Source: Saururus chinensis
Taxonomy: Eukaryota > Streptophyta > Magnoliopsida > Piperales > Saururaceae
Assembly (NCBI GenBank): GCA_035235625.1
Contig: CP141149.1
Location: 14,387,893 to 14,451,892, forward strand
Direction: 5' to 3'
Length of the DNA stretch: 64,000 nt
Made by a program: the position numbers and the translations under genes. This document shows, piece after piece, positions 48,201 to 60,533 of this stretch (the first letter of the stretch is position 1; the number at the start of each line of letters is the position of its first letter). Under the pieces are notes generated by a model. It did not search any database, was not told the DNA's origin, and worked only from the letters and a program-made list of their open reading frames with translations.

Positions 48201-51200
48201 AACGAGATAGGTGGACTTAGTATGAATTTGACATCTTGGTTTAATCCTCTGTACAACTTTTTTTAAAGTTTTAAATTGTCTCTTTAGATTTTGAAGTAAG
48301 AATTCTTTAAAATCTGATTTTGATAACTTAGAAGTAACCACCAGTCATTTTAGTTTACAACTATTTTTCCTGAGATTAGCATTCCTCGTGGGATCGATCT
48401 AAGATTTACTAAGCACTTTATTACTTTGCTACTTGCACTGGTGACACTTTTCAAGATGTAGCATGAAGATGTTAGGTTACACCGTGACAGAGGAAACATA
48501 CCTGATCTCTTTCAGCCAGTTTGGCCCATTTCTTCTTTGAGATATGCTCTCTTGTTTTCTCATAGGAAAGATCGCAGCGGTAATTCAAGTCACCAAACCA
48601 AATAATTCTCCTATAAGAGTACAACAAAATTATACAGTCAACTAGATTCTTTATGTCAAATCTCAACATATAAGAAATCGTTTGGTATTCACCATAGAAA
48701 TTTTGATTGGATACATTTACTACAGTTTCTAACTCGTACAGTAATACGCTCTGACTTTCACAATACTTGCATATTAAATAAATTCCGTCCATCCAGTAAC
48801 AATTGTCATCCCATCCTTTTTTGTTGTCCATCAATGTTTGTCAATCATGTAAAACAAAGCACTAAAACTTGTAATTTTTTCAAATCAACTCAGATTAGGC
48901 AACTTTTTCTGCATATTTTGTGTGGTTTGAAGCCAACCCATGGGGACAGTACTGCAAAATTATTTTGGGGAAGTGGAGACCTACGCGCATCAACTACATC
49001 CCCCTTTTTTAGGGAATATCAGATCCCCATTTCATATGTGTTTCATCAAAGAGGACAGATATAGCTGTAGGAAAAGAGCGAAATTCATGTTTTTATCAAG
49101 GACAGATTTTGACTCTCAGCCAGAACATAGTCCAATAAAGCTCTTGAACAATATCTCAGAACAATGAATCATCGACTATATAATATGCATCATGCTAGAC
49201 ACTTATAATGGAAGATGCATTTCTGTAAATGAACTATACAACTTTGGGAAAATAAGATATATGGAAAATATATTCCATACACAGACTGCTGCAAGTATAA
49301 AAAAGAGGAAATATCATGTATATGCTTTAGCTATTGAAGATGGGGGACATGACATACTCATGGTCAAGGATGGATTTAGCATCAAAATGCGTTCTTCGAT
49401 GTATTTCCTGAACATCTGCGTTTCTCCGAAGCCCATCCCCTTCCTTCTCACCTGATGTGAGATGACTACAGATAAAGCAGAAAGGTGTTTGATAGATGGA
49501 CATGCTGACTGATATTGACCCCTGAAAGACATAATATAATATCAAGGTAATCATAGAAATTCCTTCTAAAAAATGAAAGATTGAGAATAAGAAAGAAACC
49601 ATATTGGATGGATGATCAAATAGACAATAGTTTGAAAGAGAAACATGATGAAGCTAATCTTCTAAGCAAATTTGTCTTTTTTACTGTGGATGACATTAAT
49701 TTAAGATAACTGATAACTTTATGATTTTTGGAACATTATACAATCCAATGAAGAATACCTTGTTACCAATGTAACCCATAGCACCAACACCAACTGTAGA
49801 TAACTTTAAGTTTTGAATGTGTCTCCTTGAACTTCTTCGGACCCATACAGAAAGAAAGATACCAACCATCTGCTTACTGACTATCCGCACAAAAGGTGAT
49901 CTTCTCTTTCTTTTTATTATTGATTCTAGATCAAGTTCTTGTAGCATAAATGCTTCTTCTAATCCCTGATGATCTCCAATTTTTGGCAACTTCAGTGATT
50001 TGGCTGCTAAAGACTTAAGTGATTGGAAAGGAAGAGGCCTTTCTAATGCACGCTCAGGGACCAAGTTCAGTGGTTGCTCTGGCCAGCTCAATCCTATTCT
50101 CTCGGAAGTACTCAATGCTTTGGTTAATATGGGCTTCAATGGACTAGATGTACTTGTCGAGTTCATGTCAATTTCTGCAAATTTTAGGCAGCGTAACCCA
50201 TCTAATTTTATTGAATGCTGTTTCTCGATTAAATCAGCATCTCTACATCTATGGTTTTCCTCACTAATACTGGATTCCTTGTCAATTGAAGTGCACCCTT
50301 CTTCTCTTTCCACGTTCATATCTTCATCAAATGAATGTATTTCCTCCTCACCCTCGCTATTGGATACATAAAATATACCATCTTCAATTACCGGGTCATC
50401 ATCTGTTGGCTTAAACCTTGATGGTGAAGGAGGATCGCTGTAGCATTTATACTTTGGTTCCACGGGCTGAATTCTATTCAAAGTTTCAGAAATTAGATAT
50501 TCCCACTTCGGAATTGGACGACTATCTGCAGGGCCAAAGATGTTACCAGCACTTAAGGGAACAACCTCCTCAAACCTAAAATATCCATATCTGATGTAAG
50601 AGACTAATAATAACACCATAATAGAAATTTTGAAAGCAAAAGAAACATTGTTATACCAATGAGGCAGTAACATGGATATCAAGACCGACAAAGTTCCCAG
50701 CATTAAAGAAAACCACCTCCTGAAGCCTAATACAAAGCATCCATATATGAAGTGGGTATGAAGATGACAATTAACAAGACCATCCTTGGCATGTGAAGAT
50801 TTACGCATTACATCAAACTAAAGATTTTGGAATGTTCAGTCCATTCCTTGTGGTATTGAGATCGGTAAATAGTACCAAAAGTGCAGAATAGGACAAAAAA
50901 GTTGTGCTTGATTGAATAAATCAATTGGTGATGATACAAATCATTCACCCAATTTATAGTTTTACCTGTATGGAACAATTATGAAATATTAAAAAATGAT
51001 AACATATATATATATACACACACCAGGATGTATGCTAAGTATATGCCTACCAATCAAGCTATCCAATTCTTAAAACAACTATAAAGTTATTAATGCTCTT
51101 GGAATAACCCTCAGTACTGCAATTTCACACAGTACTATTTGATCAGTTATATAGAGGCCTTGATTATTAAAAAGATTTATTTTGTTCTGTTTATCTCTAT

Positions 51201-52984
51201 AATGAGACAAATGTCAGCAAATTTTGCACGTACCTCCATGTTCATGTTGAAGAACATTATTTATTTAGCTAGAAAGAGAGGGAAGAAAACTGCAGATGTT
51301 TTTTAGTAATAAACAAATGCAAAACAGTACAGCTCTTGGGTGTTTTCAGGATTCTAATTCGACTCAAGATATATCAAGAGAAATCAACGCAATCACCCAT
51401 TTGTTAGCAAGATACCATTTCTCTTTGTTCAAATGTTCATAATTTAGACTTTAAATAATCAAAAGAAAACAGGAAAGAAGGAAGAGAAGAGATTGTGGCT
51501 TTAATGTAATAGAGTGATGACACCAGAAGAGGCTGCCAACAGTAAGCAAGTTAGAAACTACATCCAAATGGCCACTTACCCAAGCACATATATATCAGCA
51601 GGCTCTTCCATGTCTAGCCAATCCTCAATATTCAGATCAACCGGTGGCATTTTCCCTCCAACATTCCATGTACCAACACAAATTCTGTAACATAGAAATG
51701 ATTTAGATCATGTGGAGATATAATGTGACTAGATAAATTTTATCACTGCACAAGTTCTTTGAAGAGTATCAATCTTGAAATTCAGTTTTCAAGGATTCCT
51801 CAGGAATTGCTTTATTTATTCTTATGTATAAAATCGTCCAGATTACCTGAGTTCTTTTGAATCAATATACTGTGCTCTAAGGGTCTCTGAGTTTCGTCTT
51901 CTGAACTTACATGGAAAAGCCTCTGATAAGTTTTCTGCACACGGAGCACATCAAATTTGATGGAAAATTTTATAGAAAATAACAATGAAAAAAAATTTAC
52001 AGGAATTTTGTATGTGAACAAAACTAAACATCAAAAATATAAAAATTTTGATAATTATTGACGGAAGTACATAGAATAGACATATTATGTGTATGCTTTA
52101 CTTTGAGGATAAATGTCAGTCTCAGTAGACAAGCAGTCAAGCAAAGTGTTTGAAAGAAAATTTTATATCAATAAAAAATCATGAAATACTCATGTTCAGT
52201 GGTCCTTTCCCATGAACCAGATCCCCAGAAACACTTAAAAACAACCAAGAGAAAAATAATAAAGAAAAGGGGAGGGAATGAAAAAAATAATTCTTGGAGC
52301 TATATAGCTCGTATAAAATAATTATATACATTGTTTAACAGAAAATTAAGCATAACAGTTTGAATTGTACAAACGAAGCAGAATACGATGGATTGGGATC
52401 ATGTAGAAAGAAAGGCAGCAAAACGTATAACAACTTGAGCAAGAGAAAGAATTTATGAAAATTTGAGGGGGAGGAGGAAGCGAAATTCATGGAAGGAAGA
52501 GGAACTAATCTTCTAACTTTAGTGCACAAATCAATACAGAAAATATAGAGCTCAAGATACTAAGAAATCTATTATATCAACAAGACAGCAAGTTACCATT
52601 CTGGCCAACTTGCAATCCCTCCCCTCTCTTGCCTTCATTGCTCAATCCACGCTTCGAGCCAAACATTTCTGCAAATATACAAAAGCCAGTACGCATTCAA
52701 AGCTGATCATATACCCGTTGCCATCCAATTACATTTATGTACTACTATCGATGAAGCCAAACAATTATTTGGACCCTTAATATAATGTCGATCATGGAAA
52801 ATATTAAAACAAAAGGCACAGATAATAATAGGAATCAAAACCAGGCAGCAATTGCTATCATCTTACCATCATCATCAGCTTCAGTTTCACCGCCATCTGC
52901 ATCGGCGCTGAAATCATCATCTCTAGCTTCCCTCTTGAGCCATTTCCTCCAGGCAACTCCAGGCCAAGCCAGCTGCAGGACCAT
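39218..52984 (-). CDS. Type I inositol polyphosphate 5-phosphatase, 9 exons, 614 aa
   Basis: Exons (- strand order): 52984-52867, 52668-52597, 51934-51847, 51684-51580, 50575-49759, 49521-49358, 48610-48502, 39778-39636, 39446-39218. All introns are GT-AG, phases agree, and the 1845-nt CDS is open. These enzymes remove the 5-phosphate from Ins(1,4,5)P3 and related soluble inositol phosphates, ending Ca2+ signalling. The N terminus has [11 protein letters not shown] and an acidic stretch, then [13 protein letters not shown]. The catalytic fold starts at [11 protein letters not shown] (94-104). [11 protein letters not shown] follows, then a long Ser/Glu-rich insert within exon 5 as in plant type I enzymes, then [15 protein letters not shown] and [12 protein letters not shown]. 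The signature motifs are WFGDLNYR (459-466) and TPAWCDRIL (536-544), then LSDHRPV. The length fits the family (about 590-650 aa). Intron 7 (8.7 kb) holds an antisense copia element. The start is the first Met before WPGVAW. Plant family IP5P1/IP5P2-like; the exact orthologue is not decided. Confidence 0.95.
40529..41342 (+). repeat. 5' LTR of the copia element
   Basis: It begins TGTTAGAAGTGGG and ends ..AAATAACA. It contains a duplicated 'atgggttaagcccat' palindrome, 'agtcccacatcgcc' (a motif I recall from many plant LTRs) and a TATA-like 'tatataag' (40739). 814 bp. Confidence 0.93.
41380..41940. repeat. Degenerate short repeats in the copia leader
   Basis: 'tgtaattttttgaactttact' variants recur roughly every 25-45 bp between the 5' LTR and gag. 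No standard primer-binding site was recognised directly after the LTR. Confidence 0.6.
41976..42700 (+). pseudogene. copia gag remnant
   Basis: The open part (41976-42422) starts [11 protein letters not shown] and reads [35 protein letters not shown] and DSKTVMS before a TAA. This is the UBN2/gag layout 'kFsG.df.rW...m...L......t.keaWd.L...y'. The nucleocapsid-like knuckle [13 protein letters not shown] follows near 42770. It has several stops. Confidence 0.85.
42847..43230 (+). pseudogene. copia protease (gag-pre-integrase) remnant
   Basis: It reads [13 protein letters not shown], where copia proteases have WxxDTGAT.H. The Gly after Asp-Thr is Glu here, which should disable it. [10 protein letters not shown] and [10 protein letters not shown] follow, then a TAA. 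Confidence 0.85.
43430..44230 (+). pseudogene. copia integrase remnant
   Basis: Blocks [15 protein letters not shown] (about 43510-43555), [20 protein letters not shown] (about 43715-43775) and [20 protein letters not shown] (about 43880-43940) mark the core with its D..D region. Stops and a frameshift near 43580-43620 break it. Confidence 0.85.
44500..44960 (+). pseudogene. copia reverse transcriptase remnant, truncated
   Basis: It reads [18 protein letters not shown] and [17 protein letters not shown]. The YVDD catalytic box and most of RNase H are missing. After DKCVYMSG the sequence jumps to EYVRSKENI, which belongs to the end of pol, so an internal deletion is inferred. A short 'tgttaatcg.tattg.tgctttgtata' duplication lies at about 44670-44735. 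Confidence 0.8.
45623..46476 (+). repeat. 3' LTR of the copia element
   Basis: It begins TATTAGAAGTGGG (first dinucleotide changed from TG) after a purine tract 'atgtgggggat'. It matches the 5' LTR throughout and ends ..AAATAATA. 854 bp. Confidence 0.93.
46482..48470. other. Rest of phosphatase intron 7; possible old gypsy LTR in its right part
   Basis: A-rich DNA without a gene. Near 48380-48440 the stretch 'cctcgtgggatcgatct' ... 'tttgctacttgcactggtga' resembles the end of Athila/TAT-type LTRs as I remember them, suggesting an LTR ending near 48445. A left end was not found. The stretch at 46715-46780 is an isolated coding-like piece on the + strand, not assigned. Confidence 0.35.
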
Positions 52985-53327
52985 GCAACAGCATATATCA
53001 AACCAGACGCACTGCAAGCCCCTCAAACACCCAACTAACACCAAATACAATCATTTTTTTTTGGTAAATCAAATACAATCATTTGAAACAAGGTACAGAT
53101 GCACCAAATCGAGAAACTTATATGAAGTTAATAGGTAAAGAGGGAATCCACAAGTGTTGGCAGAACCAGACAGAGACCACAGAGATCACCTCTCTCTGGC
53201 GTCTCCTTGCGAGTCAGAACTCAGCAACAGCCACCACCCAGCTGCTCACTTCACCCTGCTCACTTCTTGCCTCACAGTTCTGTCTTGCTGATATGCTCTA
53301 CCTTAGCTTTCCATAGTCTATGTGACG

Positions 53328-53346
53328 CCATATATAGGTATATAAC
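53328..53346 (-). promoter_or_regulatory. Candidate TATA box for the phosphatase gene
   Basis: The - strand reads TTATATACCTATATATGG about 350 bp upstream of the start codon. It is the best TATA-like word near the 5' end. Start site and UTR splicing cannot be confirmed from sequence. Confidence 0.3.
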
Positions 53347-53685
53347 AAAGCTGGTTCTCGCATGAAGTACATGGAATGAAATGGTTGGTTCAAATCAAAT
53401 GAGAGCGACAGAGGGAAAGAGAAAGAGATGGGCATCAATTAAAAGTCAAAAGACGTTCCACTTTTTGAAGCACAAATACTACCAAAGTCTGTTACTGGGA
53501 CTGGCTAACGACAAGTTTGTAAGTCCGGTCATCAGAGGGACCAGGAGACCGTTAAGTCCGGACGGCATTGATGGAAAGGGCCCTAGCCGTTAGGGGCAGT
53601 CCCCAACAGCTATCCCCCACCCCACCTAACTGACACCACCCCCACCTAACTTGGCAGGTTGTGTGTGTCCCCCCTCCCACCATTC

Positions 53686-53794
<109 letters not shown>

Positions 53795-53930
53795 AAATCA
53801 CATTAGTAGGATTATAAAGTGAAATATCTCTCATTAAGTATCTTAAAAGTGGTAGAACTTAATTTAACAAACTCTTTTCAAAAGGTGTAAATTAAAATAA
53901 AAAACTTCTCATGTACGTGGAGGCTTTTTT

Positions 53931-54130
53931 AAGGGTAAAAAATATAATTATTATATTTAAAAATATATAAATAGAGGGAGTTAACCTTCTCCTCTCCCTC
54001 CCCTTATTATCTAAATAATAATTATTTTTAAGGGTAAAAAAGATAATTATTACATTTAAAAATTTATAAATAAGAAAAAATTTAACCTTCTCTTCACCAT
54101 TTCATTTACTCTTTAAGACTATCTTTCTCT
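53931..54130. repeat. ~99-bp direct duplication
   Basis: 'aagggtaaaaaatataattatta' starts at 53931 and 'aagggtaaaaaagataattatta' at 54030. Both continue 'catttaaaaat.tataaata' and 'ttaaccttctc'. Confidence 0.8.
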
Positions 54131-54401
54131 TCTTCTCTTTCAAGCTCTCAATAACTTTAATTTTTCTTTTTAATTAAAATTTGAATATAATCTCTCACTC
54201 TTTCAAGCCTTAAGATTTAAGAATAAAGTTCTTAATTCTCAAGCTTCCTACTCCTCCATCAAGTGGGCAACTTAAGTCTCAAGTATTAAGGTTAAACGTT
54301 AATAAATTTAATTTAATAATTTAATTTATAGTTTAATTTGCCATTTTTTTATATTAATTTATTCTTCTTTTTAAAGAATATAACATCCCAGTCCCACTCA
54401 T

Positions 54402-55091
54402 GGAAGGCCGTATCGGTCAATACGGCCTCGTATCGACCAATACGGATACGAGGGGTGGTATGTCCCCACATCAAAAGCTAATATATATCGGTCATATTGT
54501 ATCGATATGGTAGATACATATCGATATATTATTAACAAAAAAAATTTTATTTTAAAAAAAATTAATTTTTTTAAAAATTTCCTTTAAAACAAAAATACAA
54601 TTCAAACCCAACTTCTTTAAAAGTTTATGTTTTTGTTATATTATAAATAATATTTTTAAAGTTATATGAGATCAATATGGGTAGGTCTATACAATTTGTA
54701 TAATTATTTTTTTACATATATTGCTCCATAATTATGCATTTATTTAAACATATAACTGTGACTCATATTAAGCATATTATTTGGTTTTAAAATAAAATAA
54801 TTTCATAGCACTTAATATGAGAAAAAATGAGCAATAATTTATATGGGACGGAGAGCATAATAGTATATGGTTCCAAATGAACTAATTTTAGAATACTTGT
54901 ATCAGTTAATACGATATTCTATGGTCTTATTATGCTCTAAAAGAATTATTATAATAATATATTATAAGTTATAATATTTTTTAATATTTATAAAAGGGTT
55001 TATGTCTGTTTCGGTGTGTACTGAGCATATCATTGGCGCATACCCATATCCATAGTCATTGATATTGTCATTTGTATCGATACGGCCTTCC
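54402..55091. mobile_element. Non-coding TIR element (~690 bp), superfamily unknown
   Basis: GGAAGGCCGTATCG at 54402-54415 is exactly inverted at 55078-55091. The left end carries further 'cggtcaatacggcctcgtatcg' internal repeats and the interior is AT-rich and non-coding. Target duplication not resolved. Confidence 0.6.
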
Positions 55092-55400
55092 TTGGTCATA
55101 CTACAATGCCTCCTCCTCCTTAGTCATCCCAACTGCCAATTTTCTCTAAGCAGGAATTCCATAAATGGACGAAGTCAACTACAAAGGAATTCCACAAATG
55201 CCTTTGAAGGTCGGGAAAAAAACAAAAGGCAACCCTCCATATTGTAAAACTATATGAAGAAAATTAGGGTAGATGACCCTAACAACCTTGACATGTTCCT
55301 CCTAAAAGCCAAATGCAACTATGGTAAAAATATTTGTGTGGGAACCGGGGGAGGAGGGGGTATCAGCCATCTTCTCTGATATGCTAGATCATGCTCCACA

Positions 55401-57124
55401 AAGCATGTACCAAAGGACACCAAACAAGCACAATTAAGTGTCACAAGCACTTATTCTACCTCTCTTAGTACTTTTAATATTAATCAAGATACAAATCGGA
55501 ATGAGCTCATGAAGTATGTTGTGTGCGCTAAGCAACCCTTCTCCTTCACCGATGACTCCTAGTTCAAGACGTATGTGAGGCAAGCTCTCAACCCAGCCTC
55601 TAACAAAATATCACGCAACACTTTGAAGGGAGATATTTCTGAGTAACACAATGAGTACAAGGTAAAGCTTATGAACACTCTACAAACAATTCCAGGTAAG
55701 ATTTCGTTAACTTCCGATATTTGGACTAGTAACCAAGATATCGGCTATGCATGTGTTACTGCATGGAGATTAAATAAGTGAATAATATATTTCAATATAA
55801 TAGAATATCCTCATTCTACTTCAATTATTAAAGAATCATGAAATTTTGTTTTAAATAAATACTCAATTAAAGATAAAATTATGTTTATTACTTTAGATAA
55901 TGCTTCTAATAATAATTCAGCGGTAGAACTTTTTAAATCTCATTATAATCAAATTGGTGCAATAGAATAAAGTATGTTTCATATTAGATGTGTATGTCAC
56001 ATAATTCATTTATATGTTCAAGATGGTTTAAATGTTGTGAAACCTCATCTTCAATTAATTAAAAATGTTTTATTACATATCACCTCTACACCCACTAGAA
56101 TACAAGAATTTAAAGATGTGTAGATTGCATGGTAAGTAATATAAAAAATATTAATTAGATGTTCGTCATAGGTAGAATAACACATTTAATATTGAAATCT
56201 TGTGAAGGATTAAAAAGTTTAATTACATATTGGGCTACATTAATGTTACCTCATCTAGGACTTAACGAAGGTCATTTTACCATATATATTTGTTTGATGC
56301 ACTTTCTATCTATTTTTTATAATATTAATAAAGATTTATTTGGAGTTTACTATCGTACTTCTTGTTCAATTTTAAACCACTTGTATAACATAAGTTATGC
56401 ATTTGAACATTATAGAAATAATAAAACATTTGCACATTTTGTAAAGAAAATGGAAACAAAATTAAATAAGTATTGTCTCTTATCCCTATAATTTATTGTT
56501 TAGGAGTTGTAATGGATCATAGGGTTAGATTAGAAGGTGTACAAATTCTAATAGATGATATACGTGACAAAATGAGTCCCTATGCCCATGAAAATGATAC
56601 TTTATACAAAACTATAGAAACTAATTTATGTTCTTTATATAATACATATGAAATAACCTATGGGTTAAGACAAAATCAATGAACTTATTCTTCTTTTACT
56701 CCTATGCCTCTTTCATATAAAACTAAGTCTTAGATGTTACTTCAAAAAATATAAACAAATTTAGTTCTAATACTAATGAATTAGCAAATTATTTACAACC
56801 TAATTTTTCACTCCTTTTTATCGAAGAAGAACTTAATAGTATGCATGTTTTAACTTGGTGGCAGACACATAGAAAGAACTATCCTATGTTGTTTGCCTTA
56901 GATTGTGATTTATTACCCCCTCCACCCCCATGTCTAGAGTAGCATCAAAATCTACTTTTAGTGTAGGATGTAGGGTGTTAGACAATAGGTGCAGTCTACT
57001 AACGTCTCATGCGGTGGAGGGATGCATTTACTTAAAGGATTGGTTAGACACAGAAGAAACGACACAAGCTCCCAATTTTGAGGAGGAAATGGGAGAATAT
57101 TTACAAGACTTGACAATCAATTAG
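55401..57124 (+). pseudogene. hAT transposase remnant (RICESLEEPER-like), + strand
   Basis: Ordered blocks of an Ac/hAT transposase are present: KYVVCAKQPFSF (about 55512-55550), KISLTSDIWTSNQDIGYACV (about 55698-55758), FITLDNASNNN (about 55885-55917), MFHIRCVCHIIHLYVQDGLN (about 55975-56035), LNHLYNISYAFEHY (about 56372-56415). The C-terminal dimerisation region has NELANYLQPNFSLLF (about 56776-56820), SKSTFSVGCRVLDNR (56945-56990) and EGCIYLKDWLDTEE (about 57018-57060). Many stops and frameshifts lie between. The BED zinc finger is not seen. Confidence 0.85.
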
Positions 57125-57483
57125 TTAATAATGTAATTTTTATTTATTTTTATATTTGAGGTTTTAGATTATAATTGCAAATGATGGATAGGTGAGTGGG
57201 TAACAACTTAATTGGGATGTATTCATTCTATAGTATTACAATTCCAACCTATATTATGTAAGTTTATAAAATTTTCAATAAATATTCTTTTAAAATTTTT
57301 ACTAATTTAATTTTCTTTTTAAAAAACTTGGGGGGGGGGGGGGGGGGCAAGTGGGCCTGGCAGGCCAACCTGTGGGCTGGGCCCCTTTCTCCCCCATCAA
57401 GCTAGCCCCATCCCACCCAACCATGTGAGGGGGCTGCAATGGGCCCGGGTCGGCCTAGCCCGCCCAATAAGGGTTGCCCCTAG
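57125..57483 (+). mobile_element. 3' non-coding end of the + strand hAT element
   Basis: AT-rich DNA, then G18 (57330-57347), then a GC-rich 'gggcctggcaggccaacctg' ... 'gggttgcccctag' end (57483). Its complement CTAGGGGCAACCC resembles the TAGAGGTGTCAAAGGG end of the second hAT copy. Confidence 0.5.
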
Positions 57484-58363
57484 ACATAGAGGAGCTGGTT
57501 CAAGGAGACATGGACTGTACTGGAAAACATCAAGACCTTTGAAAGCATTTTTCAAGTTCCCCACTAACAATGAGCCGTAAGCTATGTATGAGAGCCCTTT
57601 ATCCATGAGATCAATGAAGCACACACTAGCGCACGTTAGCATCAGTTGTGTGCATTGTCAATCTTAAATATGAAGGGCTCCTATGCGTAGCTTACACTAG
57701 GCTCATCATCAATGGGGAGCATGAAAAATGCTTACGTAATAGTCATATGGTATTTGCTACATCGTATGTTTTTTTTAAGTTACACTTTGATGTTTAAGAG
57801 GGGTATGCTTTCTTCAATTCATTTACATATTAAATCGTAATAATCATAATCAAGAAATACCTTTTTAATAATTTGAGGTGGGAAAATAATTATAATGCAT
57901 GAAAACAATGCTTATTTCGGGATGACAATCCTACATAGTAGGGCAAAGGGTCACGCCACTTTTCACAAAAATACTCAATAAAGGAAAAAGTTTGTTTGAG
58001 CATGGGCTCACACGTGGTAGTGAGAGCTTATGCATCATAAGCCATCGTATGGTAGAAGGGTAGAAAAATAATCTATTCCTTGAGTAATGTACACCATTGG
58101 CAGAGGGGTAGAAAACCAATATGCTCCCTAAGTAACGTCCACTGTCAAATCAACTGATGACTCATCTAAATGGGCCTCTTCCATATAAGCTTCGCCCTAT
58201 AGGTTAATTTGCATCTTAGAAATAAAAAATATGATTGAGCAATGAATTGGAAGAGACAGTAGAAAGAAAGTTGCTCCATTGAAGTGATTGAGACAAAAAA
58301 AATAAGCCTCTTGCCATAAATAAATTAGAAACAAAAAAAAAACATGTGCTAGCTTTGCTTGCC
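57484..58363. other. Spacer between two hAT copies; no gene seen
   Basis: A ~51-bp degenerate duplication ('gagggtagaaaa..aat' with 'gagtaatgtacacc / aagtaacgtccac') lies at about 58040-58142. No coding content. Confidence 0.45.
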
Positions 58364-60330
58364 TAGAGGTGTCAAAGGGTCAGGCCTAGCCTAGGAGTGA
58401 AATAGACCCATGAGTGGACCGGGCCAGGACAGGCCCGACCCGCACCTCCACCACTAGGCCTAGCACGGCCCTCAAGCCCAATGTACTACGGCTAGGGCCA
58501 GGCCGCAAGCCCATCAACTAAGTAACTATCTATCGTTTACAATTTAGCATTGACACATATCTACTCTAAGATAAAAAAGTTTACATTTGAACTTTCTAAG
58601 AAATTGAAAATTCATTAATGTATTCTTCTAGCTCCTCTTCTAACTTTGAAACTTGTTCTCTATCTTCTTCATCTAGTCAATCCTTCAAGCTAATGCAATA
58701 CTCCACCATCATTGCATCTAAGTGATTCCTCTGATCATTCATTACCATATTTTGTACACTAAAAGCAAATTCCAAAGCTACTGTAGACACTAGAGGAGTT
58801 AGTAAATCACACGCTAAGGCAACAAGCACATGATAACTTTTTTTATGTGTTCGTCATCAAACTAAAATGTCAACGTTACTACTTTCTTCTTTGGTTTAAA
58901 AATTCATAAAAGTATTTTATAAATACATAAAAAATTCATTATTAGAGGTACTACTACTATATTTTTGTTTATTTCTACTAAATAATAACTACGAAGGGTC
59001 ATTTCTATTTAAAGAAGGATTTGGAGCAATAGTCTTTCTACTACAATACACATATTCATATGTATTGTATAAAGAATAAAAGGTATTTTTAATTTCTTTA
59101 ATAAAATCTTTATATTATAAAGTCATACTAGTATATATATCTTGTACTAATATTTGTACATCAGGTAACTTAATCCTAAGGTCCATAATTACACCTAAAC
59201 AAAAAATCATAGGAAGTTCTTACCAATATTTTTAACATTCCATTGTCCCTACAATCATATTAAATACATCATATTTCTATATTCCACAAATATAAGAGTA
59301 ATATTATAGAGTTGATTAATAACTAAAGAAGACGTAGGATAATATATACTTGATAATTGTTTAGTTGATTCATAAAAAACTTGTAAAAAAATCATAATAA
59401 CATGCACAATTTGAAAATTATTATCACATAATAAAGAATTAGACATCTTATCGATACACCGTAATATTATAATTTCTTATAAATCATAACAAGATTGTAA
59501 CATTAAATAAGTATATTATTCCACCTATGTTTAACATTTAAGACGATTTTTTTTTATTGTATTGTTTACATAAATCTCTAAATCCTTGAGATCTAAATGG
59601 AGAAGAACTACTATAGACTAACGCTTCTCTAATATTCTTTACATGATCTTTAACAATATTTAAACCATCTTGAATAAATAAATTAATAAGATGACAATAA
59701 CATCTTATATGAAAAAGTATTCCATTTAATATGAGGTGCACCTGTGATTTAAGAAAGTCAATAGTACTACTATTATTTGAAGCATTATCTAAGGTAATAT
59801 AAAGAATTTTATCATTATCATGATAGTCATGTAAAGTCATCATTATAGACCTACTAAATACAACTCATGTATGAGGAAATTCCAATAGATTAGAAGTAAT
59901 CATTCTTTTATTTAAAACCCAATATTAATTAATGTGATATGTTGTAATACAAACATATCCTAAATTTTGTTTACTAGTCCATATATCAGAAGTAAGAGAA
60001 ATTTTACTTGGAATCGTAAAAAAAGTTTTAATGAGCTTACCTTTGTACTCGTTGAAGAATTTAATATAGTCTGTCATAGCTGTATTACGCGAAACCTTAT
60101 GGAAACATGGGTTGAGGGCATTCTTCGCATACCTTTTGAACTTTATATCATATGCAAAAATAAATGGTTGTTCAGCATGCACAATGTATTTAATTATCTC
60201 ACTACAATTTGTACTTTTGATGTATGTTAAAGTACTCAAAGTAGCCAATGAGCTAGCCATGCTACCTTTGATATCAATCTATCTTGAAGCACCTGTGGGG
60301 AAGACGTATTCATCTTAAGGAGATATCATC
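58364..60330 (-). mobile_element. Second hAT element, - strand, 5' boundary approximate
   Basis: The right terminus on the - strand corresponds to + 'TAGAGGTGTCAAAGGGTC' at 58364, followed by a GC-rich 'ggccgggcc'-type subterminal block (58390-58520). The other end is not recognised and may lie near 60330, shortly before the copia gag at 60534. Confidence 0.55.
58596..60260 (-). pseudogene. hAT transposase remnant (RICESLEEPER-like), - strand
   Basis: Starts near 60260 (MASSLATLSTLTYIK) and reads KYIVHAEQPFIF, KISLTSDIWTSKQNLGYVC, YITLDNASNNSSTI, LFHIRCYCHLINLFIQDGLN, SLYNTYEY. The C-terminal block is LVSTVALEFAFSVQNMV then CISLKD*LDEEDRE and EELEEYINEF before a stop at 58598-58596. It has the same domain order as the + strand copy 1.5 kb away, but the sequences differ considerably, so they are separate old insertions. 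Several stops. Confidence 0.85.
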
Positions 60331-60533
60331 GCTAACTCAATTCCCTCTTCCTTCTTTTTGCTTCAACTATGCATGCAAGTATTTTGTATGAAGGACTACT
60401 CAAGGTAGTTGCGATATACAAAAGGGAATCCAGCAAACAACAAGCTTAAGACTGATACCCTATTGTTTTTTCCTTTTGTTTATCTACTGTTCTTTACCTT
60501 TCTTTCTGGACTAATTATTGTGTGTGCACAGTG

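Noticed and set aside
50000-50371. 123-codon + strand frame opposite phosphatase exon 5
   Set aside because: It is an antisense shadow of a clearly coding exon.
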